Part shown: in pieces, positions 52,240-61,285 of the stretch
How the letters are laid out: every line of letters starts with the position of its first letter
How positions within the stretch are numbered: the first letter of the stretch is position 1
Source of the DNA: Streptomyces sp. CG4
GTDB lineage: Bacteria > Actinomycetota > Actinomycetes > Streptomycetales > Streptomycetaceae
DNA length: 64,000 nt
NCBI RefSeq assembly: GCF_041080655.1
Contig: NZ_CP163525.1
Span: forward strand, 9,114,001-9,178,000
Direction of reading: 5' to 3'
Notes under the pieces: model-generated
Seen by the model: the letters and a program-made list of their open reading frames with translations, nothing else
Database searches by the model: none
Told to the model about the DNA's origin: nothing
Translations under genes and position numbers: made by a program

Positions 52240-52417
52240 TGCGGCCTGACCCGTCCGTTGACCCTGCCGCCGAGGGAGAGCCGGAAACGGCATGACCGTT
52301 TCCGCGCCACCTCGGCGGCGTGGCCCCAAGCGCCCCGCTGCGAACTTCGCGCTCAGAAACTGCTGTTGACCTCGTTGACATGTCCTAAGCCCACGCGTTT
52401 CACTCGACACTCGTTGA

Positions 52418-52431
52418 TGGCAACGTTGTCA
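52418..52431. promoter_or_regulatory. LacI/ROK-type operator upstream of the GH92 gene
   Basis: TGGCAACGTTGTCA (52418-52431) differs from the palindrome TGACAACGTTGTCA at one base. This AACGTT-centred form is typical of LacI-family sugar regulators. It lies about 100 bases before the mannosidase start in the 291-base gap 52240-52530. TTGACC and TTGACA boxes lie just before it, but no clear -10 was seen. Confidence 0.65.
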
Positions 52432-52530
52432 GGCCGTCCGAGGCGACCGGCACCGTTGCCTGTCACTGACGTCCCCGTCCTTCGACACGTCACCCCCTGT
52501 GCGAAGCACGAACCGCTGCGGAGGCAACCG

Positions 52531-55500
52531 ATGGTCCGACCCCGACGTTCAGCTGCGCCACGTAACCGAAGAAGACTCCGGCAACGCCTGGCCGTGATCT
52601 CCGTCCTGGGCATCGCGGCACTCCCGCTCCCGGCGATCGGCGACGCCCATGCCGCGAGCGCCGCGACACCGGCCTTGGTGAAGGACCCCGCGTCCCTCGT
52701 CAACCCCCTCATCGGCACCTCCGGAGAGGTGGACACCTTCCCCGGCCCCGACATGCCGGCCGGCATGGTGCAGTGGGGTCCCGACACGACGCCCGACCGC
52801 CCCTCCGGCGGCGGCTACGAGTACAACGACGGCAAACTGTCGGGCTTCAGCCTCACCCATGTCTCGGGACCAGGCTGCGGCGTCGCGGGAGACCTGCCCG
52901 TCCTGCCGTTGACCGGCACCCTGTCGGGCGACCTCGGCAACGCGTCCGTCGGCTTCAACCACGGCGACGAGCAGACCGGCATCGGGCAGTACAAGGTCAC
53001 CGACGCGGGCGGGGTCACGACCCAACTGACCGACACCACCCGCGCCGGCCTGGGCGCGTTCACCTTCCCGGCAGGCCGGCAGGCGAACCTGCTGTTCAAG
53101 CTCAGCGGCGGCGCCACACAGGTGGACGGCACCCGCGTCCAGGTGGTGAACAAGAAGGAGATCAGCGGGTCGGTCGACAGCGGTCACTTCTGCGGCGCGA
53201 ACAACCACTACACCCTGCACTTCGACGTCAAGTTCGACCAGCCGTTCACCACCAGCGGCACCTGGGTCGGCAGCACCATCCACCCCGAAGCGACGTCGCT
53301 GAAAGCGGGCAAGGCCCGGCAGAACCTGCCGGCACACCCGTCAAAACCGCTGAAGGAAAGGCACTTCACCGTTCCCACCGCCCCGTCCCCCACCGTGCAC
53401 GGGAACGTCGGCAAGTCCGACGAGCCCCCCACGACGGGCGCGAACGGCATGTACGTGACGTTTGACACCTCCACGCATACGACGGTGAGAGCGAAGGTCG
53501 GCATCTCCTACACCAGCGACGCCAACGCGGCGGACAACCTCGCCACCGAGATCAGGAACTGGGACTTCGACGCCGTGAAGCAGGCGAACCACGACGCCTG
53601 GAACGCGGTGCTGAACAAGATCCGGATCGGCGGCGGCTCCGCGGACCAGCAGGTGCAGTTCTACACCGCGCTCTACCACGCGCTGCTGCACCCCAACGTC
53701 TTCTCGGACGACAACGGCCAGTACATGGGCATGGACAACCAGATCCATGAGCTGGCCAGGGGCCAGCAGGCCCAGTACGCCAACTACTCGGGCTGGGACA
53801 CCTACCGTTCCCAGACCCAGCTGATGGCGATGGTCGAGCCCAAGGTCGCCGGCGACGTCGTCACCTCGATGCTCAACGGCTATGACCAGACGGGCCTGCT
53901 GCCCAAGTGGGCCTCGAACAACGGCGAGAGCTACGTCATGGTCGGTGATCCGGCAGCCGGCATCATCGCCGACGCGTATGCCTTCGGCGCCCGGAGCTTC
54001 GATGCGGACAAGGCGCTGGCCGCCCTGCAGCACGAGGCCACCGTCCCGAACAACGACCGCCCGGGCGAGTCGGTCCGGGACACCAAGGGCTACCTCCCGC
54101 TGGACGAGAACGATTACGGCTGCTGCAACTTCTACGGCCCCGTTTCCACGCAGCTGGAGTACGACTCCGCCGACTACGCCCTCGCCGCCTTCGCGAAGTC
54201 GCTGGGCAGGACGGCCGTCCACCAGAAGTTCGCCACCCGTGCCCAGGACTGGATGAACGTCTTCAACCCGCAGACCGGCTACATGCAGGCAAAGGACAAG
54301 GACGGCCAGTTCGCGGGCGGTTTCACCCCGGGTACCTCCAACGGCTTCGTGGAGGGCACGTCGGCCCAGTACACGCCGATGGTCCCGTTCAACCTGCGGC
54401 AGCTCATCCAGGCACGCGGCGGTGCCAAGGCGTACTCGTCCTACCTGGACAGCCTGCTCGCCAACATCACCGACCCCGGCAACACCAATGCCGACCTGAG
54501 CAACGAGCCCAGCGTGGAGATCCCCTGGGAGTACGACTACACGGGCGAGCCGTGGAAGACCCAGGAGGCCGTCCGCGCGGCCCAGCAGAAGCTGTACTTC
54601 AATGCCCCGGTCGGCTCGTTCGGCAACGACGACCTCGGCGCGATGAGCTCCTGGTACGTCTGGTCCGAGCTGGGCATGTACCCCGAGACGCCGGGCACGG
54701 ACACCCTGGCGCTCGGCAGCCCGGCGTTCCCGTTGGCCGAGGTGACCTTCGCGGGCGGCAGGACGGTGCGGATCAACGCGCCGCAGGCGGCACCCGAGGC
54801 CCCGTACGTGCAGTCCCTCGACGTCAAGGGCAAGGAGTGGAAGACATCCTGGCTGACGTACCAGCAGTTCAAGGGCGCGGGCACGCTCGACTTCACCCTC
54901 GGCACCCAGCCGGACAAGTCCTGGGCCGCCGACGCGTCGGCGGTGCCGCCGTCGGACACCACGGGCGGCGACCGCGTCCTGGCCGCGACCGGCCCTTCCA
55001 GTGACGGCCTGGTGCTCCCGCCGGGCGCGTCCGGTGACGGCACGCTCGACCTCACCAACCTCGGCGGCAAGGACATCACCGTCGACTGGAAGGCGACCGC
55101 GCCCTCCGGCGTCACACTGGCCCCCGCGTCCGGCTCGGTGCAGGTGCCCGCCTCGGGAAGCGCCCAGGCGAAAGTCCACGTGACCGCGGGCGCGAGTGAA
55201 GGAACGTTCCCGGTCACCTTCGCGCTGACCGACCACGGCACCGGGGCGGCACTGAGCGGGGCGGCCCTCCGCGTGGCCGTGGCCAAGGCCGGCGAGCTGT
55301 GGCCGTACGACACCAACGAAGGCATCTACCCCGACGGCACGAACTTCTCGGGCGGCTTCGACAACGGTGGCTGGGCGTTCTCGCAGAATGCGCTGGCGGC
55401 GGCCGGCGTCACCAGCGGCTCCACCGTCACGGTCGACGGCATCTCCTACACCTGGCCGACGGTGACGTCCGGTCAGCTGGACAACCTGGAGATGGCCGGC

Positions 55501-55878
55501 CAGACCATCCCGATGCCGGCCGGCACGTCGGGTGCGTCGCTGGGCCTGCTGGGCACGGCGGCCAACGCACCGACCGACGGCAGCGGGGTCTCGGGCACGA
55601 TGACCGTCACCTATACCGACGGCACCACCTCGAAGGCGACGGTCGGCTTCTCCGACTGGACGCTCAACGGGGGTTCGAGCAAGCCGATCGCGGGTGACAC
55701 CACGGCCGTCACGACGGGCTACCGCAACACCGGCAGCGGGGGCCGGGACGGTGTGAAGACCTACGTCTTCGCCACGAAGCTCCCGCTCGACGCGTCCAAG
55801 CAGGTGGCGTCGATCACCCTGCCGGTGACGGGCTCGACAGGCACCGACCACCTGTTCGCCTACGCCTTCGGCCAGTGA
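52531..55878 (+). CDS. secreted GH92 alpha-mannosidase
   Basis: 1115 residues from the ATG at 52531 (GGAGG site). Signal peptide of about 42 residues (RQRLAVISVLGIAALPLPAI, cut after AHA). GH92 N-terminal beta domain at about 50-310 (NPLIGTSGEVDTFPGPDMPA, GFSLTHVSGPGCGVAGDLPV) and the alpha6/alpha6 catalytic domain at about 330-800 (YHALLHPNVFSDDNGQYMGM, SGWDTYRSQTQLMAMVEPKV, NEPSVEIPWEYDYTGEPWKT with the catalytic acid Glu, GNDDLGAMSSWYVWSELGMY). A NEW3-type domain (about 825-910) and a C-terminal beta domain (GIYPDGTNFSGGFDNGGWAF) follow. The enzyme trims alpha-mannosides of fungal or other glycans. It may supply the sugar importer at 57313-61163. Confidence 0.95.
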   Translation: MVRPRRSAAPRNRRRLRQRLAVISVLGIAALPLPAIGDAHAASAATPALVKDPASLVNPLIGTSGEVDTFPGPDMPAGMVQWGPDTTPDRPSGGGYEYNDGKLSGFSLTHVSGPGCGVAGDLPVLPLTGTLSGDLGNASVGFNHGDEQTGIGQYKVTDAGGVTTQLTDTTRAGLGAFTFPAGRQANLLFKLSGGATQVDGTRVQVVNKKEISGSVDSGHFCGANNHYTLHFDVKFDQPFTTSGTWVGSTIHPEATSLKAGKARQNLPAHPSKPLKERHFTVPTAPSPTVHGNVGKSDEPPTTGANGMYVTFDTSTHTTVRAKVGISYTSDANAADNLATEIRNWDFDAVKQANHDAWNAVLNKIRIGGGSADQQVQFYTALYHALLHPNVFSDDNGQYMGMDNQIHELARGQQAQYANYSGWDTYRSQTQLMAMVEPKVAGDVVTSMLNGYDQTGLLPKWASNNGESYVMVGDPAAGIIADAYAFGARSFDADKALAALQHEATVPNNDRPGESVRDTKGYLPLDENDYGCCNFYGPVSTQLEYDSADYALAAFAKSLGRTAVHQKFATRAQDWMNVFNPQTGYMQAKDKDGQFAGGFTPGTSNGFVEGTSAQYTPMVPFNLRQLIQARGGAKAYSSYLDSLLANITDPGNTNADLSNEPSVEIPWEYDYTGEPWKTQEAVRAAQQKLYFNAPVGSFGNDDLGAMSSWYVWSELGMYPETPGTDTLALGSPAFPLAEVTFAGGRTVRINAPQAAPEAPYVQSLDVKGKEWKTSWLTYQQFKGAGTLDFTLGTQPDKSWAADASAVPPSDTTGGDRVLAATGPSSDGLVLPPGASGDGTLDLTNLGGKDITVDWKATAPSGVTLAPASGSVQVPASGSAQAKVHVTAGASEGTFPVTFALTDHGTGAALSGAALRVAVAKAGELWPYDTNEGIYPDGTNFSGGFDNGGWAFSQNALAAAGVTSGSTVTVDGISYTWPTVTSGQLDNLEMAGQTIPMPAGTSGASLGLLGTAANAPTDGSGVSGTMTVTYTDGTTSKATVGFSDWTLNGGSSKPIAGDTTAVTTGYRNTGSGGRDGVKTYVFATKLPLDASKQVASITLPVTGSTGTDHLFAYAFGQ

Positions 55879-55904
55879 CCCCCGGCAGACACTGACGACG
55901 AGGG

Positions 55905-55941
55905 GGCCGGTTCCCGGGGCGCGAGCCGCGGGAAACCGGCC
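55905..55941 (+). terminator. terminator after the GH92 gene
   Basis: Arms GGCCGGTTCCCG (55905-55916) and CGGGAAACCGGCC (55929-55941) pair with one bulged base, 27 bases after the stop. Confidence 0.75.
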
Positions 55942-56096
55942 TCGCCGGGCGTGCGAGCCCGGCCGTTCCGGCCGCGCAGGGCGCCCCGACGACACGACCC
56001 CGCCGTGCCGGGCCCGTTCCCGCCCTCGCCGCGGTCGTGTCTGACGTGAGAGAGGGCGGAATCGGTGTGAGACTGGGCACGGAAGGGGTGATCCGT

Positions 56097-57305
56097 GTGT
56101 CGGACCCATCGCACCCGTTCTCCGGTCCCGACACCGCCGTCGACGAGAATCGGCTGGAAGAGCTGATCAGCGAGGCGCAGAAGGCCCTGCCCTTCGAACT
56201 GACCGACCTGGCGAACCGGTGCGCCTCGGCCCTCGGCCTGGACACCGCGTCGATCTACCTCGTCGACCTGCAGCAACGGCTCCTCATCCCGCTCGACGAG
56301 GCCTTGGATCCGCTGCCGGTGGACCACTCGCCGGCCGGCTGGGCGTACCGCACGGTCTCCCCGCGGGTGGACGCGGCCGACGACGGCCTGATCATCTGGA
56401 TGCCGCTGATCGACGGTGCGGAGCGGCTGGGCGTGCTCGCGGTACGGACCGCCACGCAGGACGAGGTGCGGATGCGCCGCAGCCGGATGCTGGCCCATCT
56501 CTTCGCCATGCTGATCACCTCCAAGCGCGCCTGCAGCGACTGGCTCCACGCCCGCTCCCGCACCGCGCCCATGCAGTTGCCGGCCGAAATGCTGCGGGCC
56601 TTCCTGCCACCCCGCACCGTCGGCAGCAGAAGGTGCGTGTCGACCGCGGTCCTGGAACCGGCGTACGACATCGCCGGCGACGCCTACGACCACTCGGTGA
56701 TCAAGAACGTGCTGCACACCATGATCCTCGACTCGATGGGTCACGATCTGACCGCCGGCCTGACCACGTCGGTGGCCATGGCGGCGGCGCGCAACGCCCG
56801 CCGCGGCGGCGGCGACCTGGCCGACGTCGTCGACTCCGTCGACCGGGCGCTCGCCGAGTGGCTGCCCGACCAATTCTGCACCGGTGTGCTGTGCCGGCTC
56901 GATGCCGTGACCGGAGTGCTGCGCTGGGTCAATTGCGGTCACCCCCCACCGCTGCTGATCCGTGCCGAGCGGGTGCTCGCCGGGGCGCTGGACAGCCCCC
57001 CGCAGCCGCCGATCGGCCTGGCCGGCCCGCTCGCCCCGGTAGCCCGGCAGGTCCACGAGACGAAACTGGAACCGGGTGACTGCGTCCTGCTCTACACCGA
57101 CGGTGTCGTGGAGGCTCGCGATGCGGAGGGCGCGGAGTTCGGCCTGGACCGGTTCACCGACTTCATCATCCGCTCCAACGCCGCCGGCCAGCGCCCGGCC
57201 GAAGTGCTGCGGCTGCTCATCCACGCCATCCTCGACTACCAGCGCAACCGACTGCGGGACGACGCGACCATCCTGCTCTTCGAATGGCGCCCGCAGCGCC
57301 GGTGA
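56097..57305 (+). CDS. GAF-like/SpoIIE-type PP2C phosphatase
   Basis: About 402 residues from the GTG at 56097, chosen for the GGAAGGGG site eight bases upstream; in-frame GTGs at 56067 and 56037 are alternatives. Residues about 20-165 are a GAF-like sensor (LANRCASALGLDTASIYLVD, WMPLIDGAERLGVLAVRTAT). The SpoIIE/PP2C catalytic domain follows with VLEPAYDIAGDAYDHSVIKN, TMILDSMGHDLTAGLTTSVA and LEPGDCVLLYTDGVVEARDA, keeping the metal-binding Asp and Gly residues. It should dephosphorylate anti-sigma antagonists in a partner-switching pathway. It is convergent, seven bases apart, with the sugar-binding lipoprotein gene. Confidence 0.88.
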   Translation: MSDPSHPFSGPDTAVDENRLEELISEAQKALPFELTDLANRCASALGLDTASIYLVDLQQRLLIPLDEALDPLPVDHSPAGWAYRTVSPRVDAADDGLIIWMPLIDGAERLGVLAVRTATQDEVRMRRSRMLAHLFAMLITSKRACSDWLHARSRTAPMQLPAEMLRAFLPPRTVGSRRCVSTAVLEPAYDIAGDAYDHSVIKNVLHTMILDSMGHDLTAGLTTSVAMAAARNARRGGGDLADVVDSVDRALAEWLPDQFCTGVLCRLDAVTGVLRWVNCGHPPPLLIRAERVLAGALDSPPQPPIGLAGPLAPVARQVHETKLEPGDCVLLYTDGVVEARDAEGAEFGLDRFTDFIIRSNAAGQRPAEVLRLLIHAILDYQRNRLRDDATILLFEWRPQRR

Positions 57306-57312
57306 CTCTCGG

Positions 57313-58476
57313 TCACTTGCCCCAGATCTTCCGGTACGCGTCCCGGTAGCCCGAGGGGTCCCAGGTCGTGGCTCCTTCGCTGTTGGCCGCGGTGGAGACG
57401 TGCACGGGTGCGACATATCCGCTCGCCGGACGGCCGGAGAAGGCGCGGTTGAACTCGTCGAGGATCTGCCAGCCCTGCAGCGACAGCGGTTCGGGGACGG
57501 TGGCCGCCTGGAACTGCTCGCTGTTGATGCGCTGGAAGGCGGACGGGTCGCCGTCGCCGGCGCCGATGTTGAAGGGCGGGCCGGAGCCCTTCTCACCGGA
57601 CGAGCGGAAGGCGGGGGCGGCATCGGCGAAGTACAGGTCGTTGATCGCGACGGAGTAGGTCCACCGGCTCCCGAAGCGGGAGAGCAGGAAGGAGACCTCC
57701 CTGGGGGTACGGCTGCTCGCGTCCGGGATCGGGATGTTCTCGTACGCCAGCATCCGCACGCCCGCACACGTGGCCAGCCCCTTCCTGATCAGCTCGGACT
57801 TGTGCTTGGCGAAGGGGATCGAGGCGTCGGTGAACAGGACGACTCCGGCGTGGCCGTGGGAGCGTGAGATGACCCACTGCGCGCTGATCGCGGCGACGTC
57901 GTCGACGTTGGTGGTGATGTTGGTGAAGAGCCTGGGTTTCGCGCTGGGCCCGGGGGAGGCGACCGCGTGCCATCCGATGAGCGGGATGCCCGCGGTGGTG
58001 GCCTGCGCGACTTGCTGCGAGGTGGAGTTGGGGTCGAACCCGCCGATGACGATGCCCGAGGGCCTGAGGGCCACTGCCTCGCTCAGCGCCGCCTGGATGC
58101 CGGCGGGGGTGCCCTCGCCGTCGATCACCCGGACGTCCCAGCCGATGACCCTGGCGGCCTCCCGGACACCCTGCGCGACGCCTGCGACTCCGGGGTTGGT
58201 CATCGTCTGTGCGACGTAGACGATCGTCTTGCCGGACACCGCTGCGGGGCCACTCGTCGGCCCGTTCCAGCGGATGTCGGTCTTCTCCGCCCGGGTGACG
58301 GCGGTCTGGGCCCTGGCCTGGGCCGCGGGGCAGCCGCTCGGACCGGTGGTGGAGACCGCGGGGCCGTTCGACGAGCCGCGTTGGCATCCCGCGAGGGTGG
58401 TTGCGGCCGCCAGCAGGGCGAGGGAGACGGATCGCACCTTGACGACGCCGGGGATGGCTTTGCGGTTGCGGTTCAC
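57313..58476 (-). CDS. sugar-binding lipoprotein of a ribose-type ABC importer
   Basis: 387 residues. Lipoprotein signal with LAGC, Cys at 31. The periplasmic-binding-protein type 1 fold is visible: GKTIVYVAQTMTNPGVAGVA, EGTPAGIQAALSEAVALRPS, GIVIGGFDPNSTSQQVAQAT, GIPLIGWHAVASPGPSAKP and the hinge-side segments near the end. It is last of three genes in the order ATPase, permease, binding protein, 66 bases after the permease. The ligand is not clear; this group includes ribose, xylose and galactose binders, though the gene also sits next to two signalling phosphatases. Confidence 0.88.
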   Translation of the reverse strand: MNRNRKAIPGVVKVRSVSLALLAAATTLAGCQRGSSNGPAVSTTGPSGCPAAQARAQTAVTRAEKTDIRWNGPTSGPAAVSGKTIVYVAQTMTNPGVAGVAQGVREAARVIGWDVRVIDGEGTPAGIQAALSEAVALRPSGIVIGGFDPNSTSQQVAQATTAGIPLIGWHAVASPGPSAKPRLFTNITTNVDDVAAISAQWVISRSHGHAGVVLFTDASIPFAKHKSELIRKGLATCAGVRMLAYENIPIPDASSRTPREVSFLLSRFGSRWTYSVAINDLYFADAAPAFRSSGEKGSGPPFNIGAGDGDPSAFQRINSEQFQAATVPEPLSLQGWQILDEFNRAFSGRPASGYVAPVHVSTAANSEGATTWDPSGYRDAYRKIWGK

Positions 58477-58542
58477 GGGAGCTCCTCGCCGAGGAATGAG
58501 GGTGACGCGGCCGGAGGGGGACGGAGAGGACCGTGGCGCGGG

Positions 58543-59637
58543 TCATGGAGGGGTGCTCGTCGTGCCCTCTTCCGGTGTCGGGGACGGCGGTTCCGGGGGC
58601 GGGGCGGGCATGTCACGCGATGCGCCCGCCCCGGCACACAGGCGGCGGGCGGAGTAGCCGGCCAGGCCGACGGCGAGAAGGAGGGTGCCGCCGTGGAACA
58701 GGGGGATCGTCCAGAAGTCGGCGCCCATCTGGCCGATCCCGGTGAGGCCGACGGCGAGGACGGCGACGGCGACGAGCGTTCCCAGGGCGTTGGGGCGGCC
58801 GGGTTTGACCGCGGTGGAGCCGAGGAGAGCGCCGACGAAGGCGGGCAGCAGATAGTCGAGGCCGACGTCGGGATTGCCGATCTGCTGCTGGGCCGCGAGC
58901 AGCACACCGGCGAAGCCGACGAGCAGTCCCGAAGCGGTGAACGCGTAGACGGTGTACCTGCGGGTCGGGATGCCGACCAGGTCGGCGGCGCGCGGGTTCG
59001 AGCCGACGACGTAGAGGTACCGGCCGAGCGGCAGCCGCTCCAGCACCAGCCAGAGGGCGACGGCGAGAGCGAGCACGTAGAAGGCGGGCACCGGAAGGCC
59101 GAGGAACCTGGAGTCGTAGAGATCGGTGAAGGCGGCGGGGAGCCCCTGTGGGCCGGGGACGATCCGTCCGCCGCCGGTGACCCAGCCGGTCACGGCGTAC
59201 ATCATGCCGCCGGTCCCGAGGGTGGCGATGAAGGAGTCGATCCGGCCGAACTCGACGACGGCACCGTTGAGGGCGCCCACGACCACCCCTCCGGCGATCA
59301 CCACGAGGCAGGCCCATGGCCAGGGCCACCGCTCGTTGACGATGAGCTGCATCACCATCACGTGCGCCAGGCCGAGGCCGTAGCCGATGGAGAGGTCGAA
59401 CGCGCCGGTCACGATGGGGACGGTGGCGGCGAGCGCGAGGACGGCGGGGATCGACTGGTTGAACAGGGTCGAGTCGAGCGTGTCCCGCGTGGGAAACGTA
59501 TGCGGCAGGAGGAGAGAGAAGACCAGGAAGAGCAGAGCGGTGAGGGCCAGGAGGCCGTAGGCGCTGACGAGCTGTCCGGCGTGGCGCCGTCGGTGCGGCC
59601 GGGACGGGGACGTGGAGGAAGAGGGCGAGGCGCTCAT
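58543..59637 (-). CDS. sugar ABC importer permease (RbsC-like)
   Basis: 364 residues from the ATG at 59637, overlapping the ATPase stop (ATGA). About nine to ten hydrophobic helices (GLLALTALLFLVFSLLLPH, NQSIPAVLALAATVPIVTGA, FDLSIGYGLGLAHVMVMQLI) and the family motif near 205-225 (LGRYLYVVGSNPRAADLVGI). The C-terminal 30 residues are Pro-rich and probably cytoplasmic. Forms the channel of a CUT2-type importer with the proteins encoded on either side. Confidence 0.9.
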   Translation of the reverse strand: MSASPSSSTSPSRPHRRRHAGQLVSAYGLLALTALLFLVFSLLLPHTFPTRDTLDSTLFNQSIPAVLALAATVPIVTGAFDLSIGYGLGLAHVMVMQLIVNERWPWPWACLVVIAGGVVVGALNGAVVEFGRIDSFIATLGTGGMMYAVTGWVTGGGRIVPGPQGLPAAFTDLYDSRFLGLPVPAFYVLALAVALWLVLERLPLGRYLYVVGSNPRAADLVGIPTRRYTVYAFTASGLLVGFAGVLLAAQQQIGNPDVGLDYLLPAFVGALLGSTAVKPGRPNALGTLVAVAVLAVGLTGIGQMGADFWTIPLFHGGTLLLAVGLAGYSARRLCAGAGASRDMPAPPPEPPSPTPEEGTTSTPP

Positions 59638-61163
59638 GAGGCGGTCGCGGTTCCGGCGGAGGGCAGGGCCGAGGCCGCCCTGGTGAGCCCGGCGACCGTG
59701 AGGGCCGGACCGCTCAGCTCGGCCGTCACGGACCCGCGGACGAACACCAGGGCGCGCCGGCACACGCCCGCGATCTCCTCGAAGTCCGTGGAGACGAGCA
59801 GCACCGCGAGGCCGGTGGCCAGTGCCTCGTCGAGCAGCCGGTAGACGGCGGCCTTGGCTCCGACGTCCACGCTCGCGGTTGGTTCCTCCAGGACCAGCAG
59901 GCGCAGGCCCACCCGGAGCCACCGTCCGATCATGACCTTCTGCTGGTTTCCGCCGGACAGCGTGCCGATGGGGGCCTCGCTGTCGCGGGGACGCACCGAG
60001 AACCGTTCGATCAGGCGGGCGGCCTCGGCGCGTTCACGGCGTGGAGCGATCCAGTGCAGCGCCGGCAGGCCTCCGGCGCGCGGGTTGGCCAGGAGGTTCT
60101 CCCTTACGGTCAGCTCGGCGGCGCAGCCCTCGCGCTGTCTGTCGCCGGGCACGAAGCCGACGCCGAGGCGGACGGCGTGGGCGACCGTGCGGGGCCGGTA
60201 CGGCCGGCCGCCGAGGAGTGCTCGGCCGCCGAGGAGGGGCCGGGTACCGGCGAGTGCCCGGCCCAGGTCCATGTGCCCGGCGCCGGAGAGGCCGACCAGG
60301 CCCAGGACCTCCCCGGCCCGGAGTTCCAGGCCGACCGGTCCCGTGCCGGCGGTCCGTACGCCGTCGAGGGTCAGGAGGGCCGGGCCGCCGGCGGGGACAG
60401 TGGCGGGGCGGTAGTGGGCCGGTTCGTCGCCGACGATGTCATGCACCAGCCGGGCGGGGCTGTGGCCGGCCAGGGTGCCGTGGCTGATCAGGCGGCCGTC
60501 GCGCAGGACGGCGAAGGCGTCGGCGACCCTGTACACCTCGTCCAGGCGGTGGCTGACGTAGAGGAGGCCGTGCCCCTGGTCGCGCAGGGCGCGCAGGACG
60601 CCGAAGAGCCGGGCGCAGTCCGTGGCGGGCAGGCGCGCGGTCGGCTCGTCGAGGACGATGAGTTTCGCCTGCGTGGCCAGGGCTCGGGCGATGGCGACCA
60701 GTGAGCGCTCGGCGGGGGAGAGGCGGGCGATCGGCGTGGCGGGGTCGAGGTGTCCGGCGATGATCCGCAGGGCGTCGGTGCAGCGCTCCTGGGTGCGCTG
60801 CCAGGAGATGAGTCCGGCCCGGCGCTGATATCCGGTGCTCAGGGCGATGTTCTCGGCGACCGTCATCCATTCCACGAGGCCGAGGTCCTGGTGGATGAAG
60901 GACATGGCGCGGGAGGCGGCATGACTTCCGAGTGGGTGCCCGTCCACCGTGACCTGTCCCGCGTCGGCGTGGTGGATGCCGGCGAGCACCTTGATGAGTG
61001 TGGACTTTCCGGCTCCGTTGGGACCGAGGAGGGCGAGGACGCTGCCCGCGTGGACGTCGAGGTCGACCTCGTCCAGGGCGAGGGTCCCGCCGAACCGCTT
61101 GGCGAGCCCGCGGACGCGGACCAGCGGTTCCGCGGAGGCGTCGGGAGGGTCGTGCACGGACAT
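59634..61163 (-). CDS. sugar ABC importer ATPase (RbsA/XylG-like, two ATPase domains)
   Basis: 509 residues if the ATG at 61163 is used; the GTG at 61157 has a better-spaced GGAG and may be the real start. Domain 1 has Walker A LLGPNGAGKSTLIKVLAGIH at about 46-65, signature ARLSPAERSLVAIARALATQ and Walker B LIVLDEPTARLP. Domain 2 has the degenerate Walker A usual for this family (GLVGLSGAGHMDLGRAL, Lys replaced by His), signature GTLSGGNQQKVMIGRWL and LLVLEEPTASVDVGAK. This two-domain layout with one weak site is typical of RbsA-type proteins. First gene of the importer operon, 122 bases downstream of the phosphatase at the window edge. Confidence 0.93.
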   Translation of the reverse strand: MSVHDPPDASAEPLVRVRGLAKRFGGTLALDEVDLDVHAGSVLALLGPNGAGKSTLIKVLAGIHHADAGQVTVDGHPLGSHAASRAMSFIHQDLGLVEWMTVAENIALSTGYQRRAGLISWQRTQERCTDALRIIAGHLDPATPIARLSPAERSLVAIARALATQAKLIVLDEPTARLPATDCARLFGVLRALRDQGHGLLYVSHRLDEVYRVADAFAVLRDGRLISHGTLAGHSPARLVHDIVGDEPAHYRPATVPAGGPALLTLDGVRTAGTGPVGLELRAGEVLGLVGLSGAGHMDLGRALAGTRPLLGGRALLGGRPYRPRTVAHAVRLGVGFVPGDRQREGCAAELTVRENLLANPRAGGLPALHWIAPRRERAEAARLIERFSVRPRDSEAPIGTLSGGNQQKVMIGRWLRVGLRLLVLEEPTASVDVGAKAAVYRLLDEALATGLAVLLVSTDFEEIAGVCRRALVFVRGSVTAELSGPALTVAGLTRAASALPSAGTATAS

Positions 61164-61285
61164 CTCCGAGGGGCTGCGTGGCGAGTTCTTCCCGACTGTC
61201 GCCACCGATCCTAGTGGGGTGATCCAGGGCGTTTGGGATATGTGGTGCCGTCTGTGACACCAACGGGTCAGTGGCGCCGCTGGTC

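Noticed and set aside
52549-56109. Long minus-strand frames across the GH92 gene
   Set aside because: The plus-strand product has a full signal peptide and GH92 motifs; the antisense translations show no domain pattern.
61164-61285. Terminator between the right-edge phosphatase and the sugar ATPase gene
   Set aside because: Only a five-base-arm dyad (TGGTG/CACCA) was found, too weak to call.
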